Positions 60,069 to 64,000 of a stretch of DNA of 64,000 bases are shown here, in pieces. The notes under the pieces were generated by a model. The model was not told the DNA's origin, made no database searches, and worked only from the letters and a program-made list of their open reading frames with translations. The translations under genes and the position numbers were made by a program. Origin of the DNA: Paragonimus skrjabini miyazakii (lineage: Eukaryota; Platyhelminthes; Trematoda; Plagiorchiida; Troglotrematidae); the NCBI GenBank assembly GCA_014338405.1, contig JTDE01022299.1, positions 1 through 64,000 on the forward strand. Direction: 5' to 3'. Numbering within the stretch: the first letter of the stretch is position 1; the number at the start of each line of letters is the position of its first letter.

Positions 60069-63000
60069 GTATGTTCTGTTCTGACTGGTTAAACAGCGGG
60101 GTGCTTCTAATGGAAGTCTATAAATAAAGTATGGTATCTAGAGAAACTCATTAAATCAAGCAGAATTCAAGTATATCTGGAAACACTTTTGAAGTTGCTG
60201 ACTGAAGGGTCTAAATGAATGTGAAAGGCGTGAATCACTTCAGACAGATTTTCAATTTACATCTACAAATCTCGCTTTTGTTGTACTACTCAGAGGAGCT
60301 ATTGAGTAACAGCATACAGATACAAAATAACGGCGATCAGCAGTGTCTCAAACGATGTTAGCCATCTTTTAAGTTGAGTCTCCTATTACACTTTCACAAT
60401 TCATACGCTAAAGACATTTCTGCCGTCTATTTTCCTCATCATACCTCAGCTTCAAATCGAGTAGATCTTGAGGCAACGAAAGGCCGAGCACAAGGAAACT
60501 GGATTATATATTTTTGTAGGTAATCTCAGACTCAGTACAGCTCTTAAGCCAAAGTAGAAACTAGGTACTTGCAGAGACATTTATCCTTCACCGTTAAATA
60601 ATCAGATAAGAAGGGATAGTTCTATAGATTACTTCTATAATACAGTTAGTCCTGAGTTAGACGCTTATTGGGAAACATGATAGGTTGATGACAAAGTGAT
60701 CGGTTTATCATCAAGCGATGGCAAAGAAAAGTCCCTGTGTAAAATATTGCAAGGTTGATCCGCAATGGCCATCAGGAAGAAAGACCTCCAACCAAATCGA
60801 TTTCGTTCCTGAGATATTTGTCCCCGAACAACCGCACATCCACACTAATTATATGAAGGCCGTGGACCACAAAGAGTTACAAACCGGTCGAAATGCATCG
60901 ACGTTGTGCTTCACTGGAGGGACAGAATGCAGGTGGTAATATATAATTATAACTTTTTTTAACTTACTAAAAACGTATGGATGTTGAACTGCCACGATTT
61001 TCTTCACGCTTGACAAGCATATGGTAACTCATGAAAGACGAGCCAAGCAGAGCGAGCACTTGTGAATTTTGATAGTTATCAGTTAACTGTCAATCATAGT
61101 TCATGTCAGCTGCATTGCTTCCATGAACTGATTCACCGATAACTTTGGAAAGGATCACTAAGAGCAAGCTTCTGCGCTGACGGTACTTATACACAAGGCA
61201 CGAAAATGAAGTTTTGATCCTACTGTCTGTGAAGAAAGTTTGCCGACTACTGCTCCAGAGATCTTATTCTATATATGAACCAGTCAGTTTAAAACAGTGC
61301 TTTGCTGCAAGCGCACACGAATTGTACTGTTGTTTGGTCAGCCTAAACTTTTCAACGAATAAAGAGGCAGAGATTTGCTTTGAGCAGTACACAACTGAGG
61401 AACCTAGATTATGCTTCGCTGATGTGTCCGTAATTTTAAAACATTATGTACTGAATACCATATCATATCGCTGGTTTCCGGCAAAATCTGACTGACACAA
61501 CAATGGACTCAATTATTCCGATTGCTAGAATTTGTCAGCAACTTGTAGTCTTTTCATTACCGAGGTATGAACTCGTTTCAATGATGAAAGACAATTAAGT
61601 ATTTATGCCTTCTTGAAACCTGATACATTCACTTGGGATTTAAAGTGCAAGTATTTAATGAGCTTCAGAATATTACAAGTAGAAAAGAACCGATTTTATT
61701 TTTCGAAGTTTTATGCAGGAAAGCTGAAATGGATCTACGATACCACCATAAATCCAAGTTGGAGAGTTCTCCTGCAGAGAAAATCATCGATTATTGTTCT
61801 TCTGTTTCTTCTAAGGACCGCATAGCCTGTTTCGGAATATATCTGACAGTTGATAAAACATAATTCACTTCACACTATAATATTATGGCAACTTTCATTT
61901 CAGTCATAGAACCTGGTTTTGAATGATTCCTAAGAGAAAATGAGTTCACTTTTGAAATATGTACTCAGCAACCCAATCTGTATAATCCACAAACTAGGCG
62001 TGAAGTAACTGTGATATTGAGCTTATTTATGGAGAATGGTCTCGCAAGAAACGGAATCTGTAGTGATGTATTACGTAATAATTAGTATTTTTAACTTCCC
62101 TACTGCTCCGAAAAGAATTTGAATTCGAATCGGCCTCTGAAATGAACATCACTAATGCGCGCAACTTCGTGTGAACTCGCAACTTGTTCCTCATCAAAAC
62201 ATGTCAGCGCCTTAATCATCATATGCTAGTATAGCCCTCATGCAGTTCGGCTATCCAGATTATATTTTCCCTCGTTGCTAAATATCAAAATTTAAATTTG
62301 GAACCTCCACGAGATGCAAGGTCCGGCTCGTGTTATACAACGTTAAATTTCCTAATAATCAAACCACAGGCAGTGTTCCACAGTTTGTCGAATTATTTTT
62401 GTAAATTCATTTAACGTATGTGTATTTTTGTTGCCGGAAAGCATTTCGCTGCATAAGATGTCATATATCAAAAGCCGTTGCGCATATCGCACCTAGATAC
62501 ATTTAGCGAATTTTTATTGCGGTCGCCACACGCTTTTGAAAATGAACTTCTCAGGACATCGACAACGGCATACTTCGTCCTTCGAACTCAGTTAGTGATA
62601 TTCAGAACACCCAGATTTATGTCTAAAACCTAGAATCTGCATTTTTCAAACTCATTTAACGTTAACGATGTTGACTGTGTAGCTTTTTTAGACTACATTA
62701 GCTTTTTGCACATACGAAGCAGAAATGGTTGTGCGTTTATCTCGCATTATTGATCAATCAAAACAGACCTGATGTTTTACCACATGTACTTCCAGTGATT
62801 TCGGTCTGTACGCTGTAATTAATTATGCTACGCTGACGCGGATCAGTATGCACTGTACTAATGAAACCAGCCAGGAGTGGTCACGTGTATCGCATGATCA
62901 CACCATCACTAACACAATCTATCATTATGCAGACGGAGTGACTGCCAAATGCTAAAAGCAGGTACATTAAAATTTATTTTTAAGGAATCACCTGTTAACT

Positions 63001-63428
63001 TACAATCATGTTACACACTCATTCGCTGAATAGATCAAAAGAATGAGTATGCTTAAGCTTTGCGTAGGATGTGTGACCTTCCAGAAGTCTTTTTTAGGTT
63101 CACTAGACAAGATAGTGATCATAATTTAGATGTTGTATATATTGGCAGAATGTAAACTCGAGACAGCCGTTTGGATTACCACATTTACGTAAGCAATTCG
63201 TTCGTCTTCAGACCACTTTATGTCAGTATGCCAAAACCAGTTAGTTAGCCAATTTGAAATAAGCCAGAAAGCAAACCCCTTTGAAAAACAATTTGTTTCG
63301 GCTAAACTTTTCACAGGAAATGAAGAAGACTCGTTGAATTTTAACCGGATATGTTCGTCACTATTACTGATTGGTAATACTGCATTCACAATCTGTAGTC
63401 ATTTTCATTATTCTGATTACTCCTTCAG
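60069..63428. other. Intron of the unknown gene
   Basis: It holds a weak MITE-like fragment at 60188-60265 (GCTGACTGAAGGGTCTAAAT). Frames at 60718-60939, 61214-61495 and 61613-61863 have no paired splice sites that keep phase, so they were not called as exons. Confidence 0.45.
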
Positions 63429-63613
63429 CTCATTCCAACTCCGATCAGGAAGAGGTTAGCAACTCACTTGGCCTGTTGGCTTATGGTTCCATGTTAGGTT
63501 GGAACGTGCCTGGTGTCGTGGCCCGGGTCTCCGATCATACACGATTCGAACAGGCTGATTCGACTATGCGCATGTCAGTGCACGATCAACATCGACATCG
63601 TAGCTCAACAAAG
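63429..63613 (+). CDS. Unknown gene, third visible coding exon
   Basis: The acceptor is GATTACTCCTTCAG and the donor GTAACT. It enters with two bases completing a Thr codon from the exon ending at 60068 and leaves in phase 0. It reads HSNSDQEEVSNSLGLLAYGS, then MLGWNVPGVVARVSDHTRFE and HDQHRHRSSTK. The Gly/Leu-rich middle is mildly hydrophobic but too short and polar for a clear membrane segment. A further exon must follow beyond the right edge or in the last 387 bases, where none was seen. An exon between 60068 and 63429 would have to preserve phase 1. Confidence 0.68.
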
Positions 63614-64000
63614 GTAACTCGATTGAATGTATGACTAATGACAAATTTGGATACTAACTGAAGTTTCGGGTAACTGACCAGCTCTGATTCGCTGACTCAT
63701 ACCGTGTGTTAACACTCATACTGCACTACAAGAACTATATAATTTTCTGAATACATATTCTCCCTGCTTTCACGGAAAAAATGACCTCCAATCGTTCATG
63801 GAACTTGTTGGGCATGAACGTTGACTAAATTAGAGGTCGTAGTTAGGTTGACATTATCACTTCACTTGACTTCTGCCGCGGACAGGGGGAAAAATGAGAC
63901 CCTACCGATGAGTCGTACAAATCTGATGCTGTTAACAACAGTTATTTCACACTGGTATGTTGGTGATAGTGTTGTGATCCAAGAACGCTGATGGCACGAG
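63614..64000. other. Intron at the right edge
   Basis: No exon or repeat was recognised before the window ends. Confidence 0.5.

Noticed and set aside
60718..60939. A 73-codon plus frame in the intron of the unknown gene
   Set aside because: It has no acceptor in phase with the exon at 60068, no clear donor and no known motif.
1..64000. CRISPR arrays, rRNA genes, operons and intact tRNA genes
   Set aside because: No regularly spaced repeats, no rRNA-like sequence, no co-directional packed genes and no complete cloverleaf were found.

Overview
This window looks like a low-gene-density, repeat-rich nuclear scaffold from a flatworm, most likely a digenean trematode. The evidence is as follows. 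Coding exons are short and isolated, with consensus GT-AG borders and multi-kilobase introns. There are many decayed Penelope-like retroelements (PLEs) carrying a GIY-YIG endonuclease, and a Ty3/gypsy element of the Mag-like type. There is no bacterial-style gene packing. Species cannot be fixed by eye. Two runs of exactly 100 N (30151-30250 and 46275-46374) are scaffold gaps.

Two host genes can be supported, both on the + strand. The first is a glypican (heparan-sulfate proteoglycan core protein). Five phase-compatible exons are seen at 17086-17395, 35627-35795, 39631-39758, 43996-44145 and 52952-53070, so the gene covers at least 36 kb, including one 18.2-kb intron. The second exon carries six cysteines with spacing C-x9-C-x2-C-x8-C-x3-C-x6-C, which I recognise as the glypican pattern, and the last visible exon carries CWNG. 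The N-terminal exons (signal peptide, first cysteines) and the C-terminal exons (GAG-attachment and GPI signal) were not found. The second gene starts at an ATG at 59199 and has three visible exons (59199-59375, 59849-60068, 63429-63613). It runs off the right edge and its product is not recognised.

Almost everything else is intronic or intergenic sequence filled with transposon remains. From 1 to 9.1 kb there are four PLE pieces, one of them with a reverse-transcriptase core at 3.6-4.0 kb, plus a small inverted-repeat element, a tRNA-like SINE head and a fold-back element. The 18-kb glypican intron holds a 512-bp repeat present as an inverted pair (19408-19919 and 27351-27862). The fourth intron holds an antisense gypsy element (45394-48790) that has lost most of RT, RNase H and part of integrase, with a PLE endonuclease fragment embedded in one LTR. 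Beyond 53 kb there is a clean solo LTR with 5-bp target duplications (54239-54669) and a compact PLE bounded by inverted arms (56134-56863).

The least explained pattern is a family of fold-back elements whose two ends each carry a tRNA-like pol III B-box, pointing outward (8.73-9.10, 19.4, 27.4, 36.8 and 59.5 kb). It is followed by the repeated arrangement in which only a PLE endonuclease segment lies between inverted pseudo-LTR arms (3.95-4.52 and 56.13-56.86 kb).
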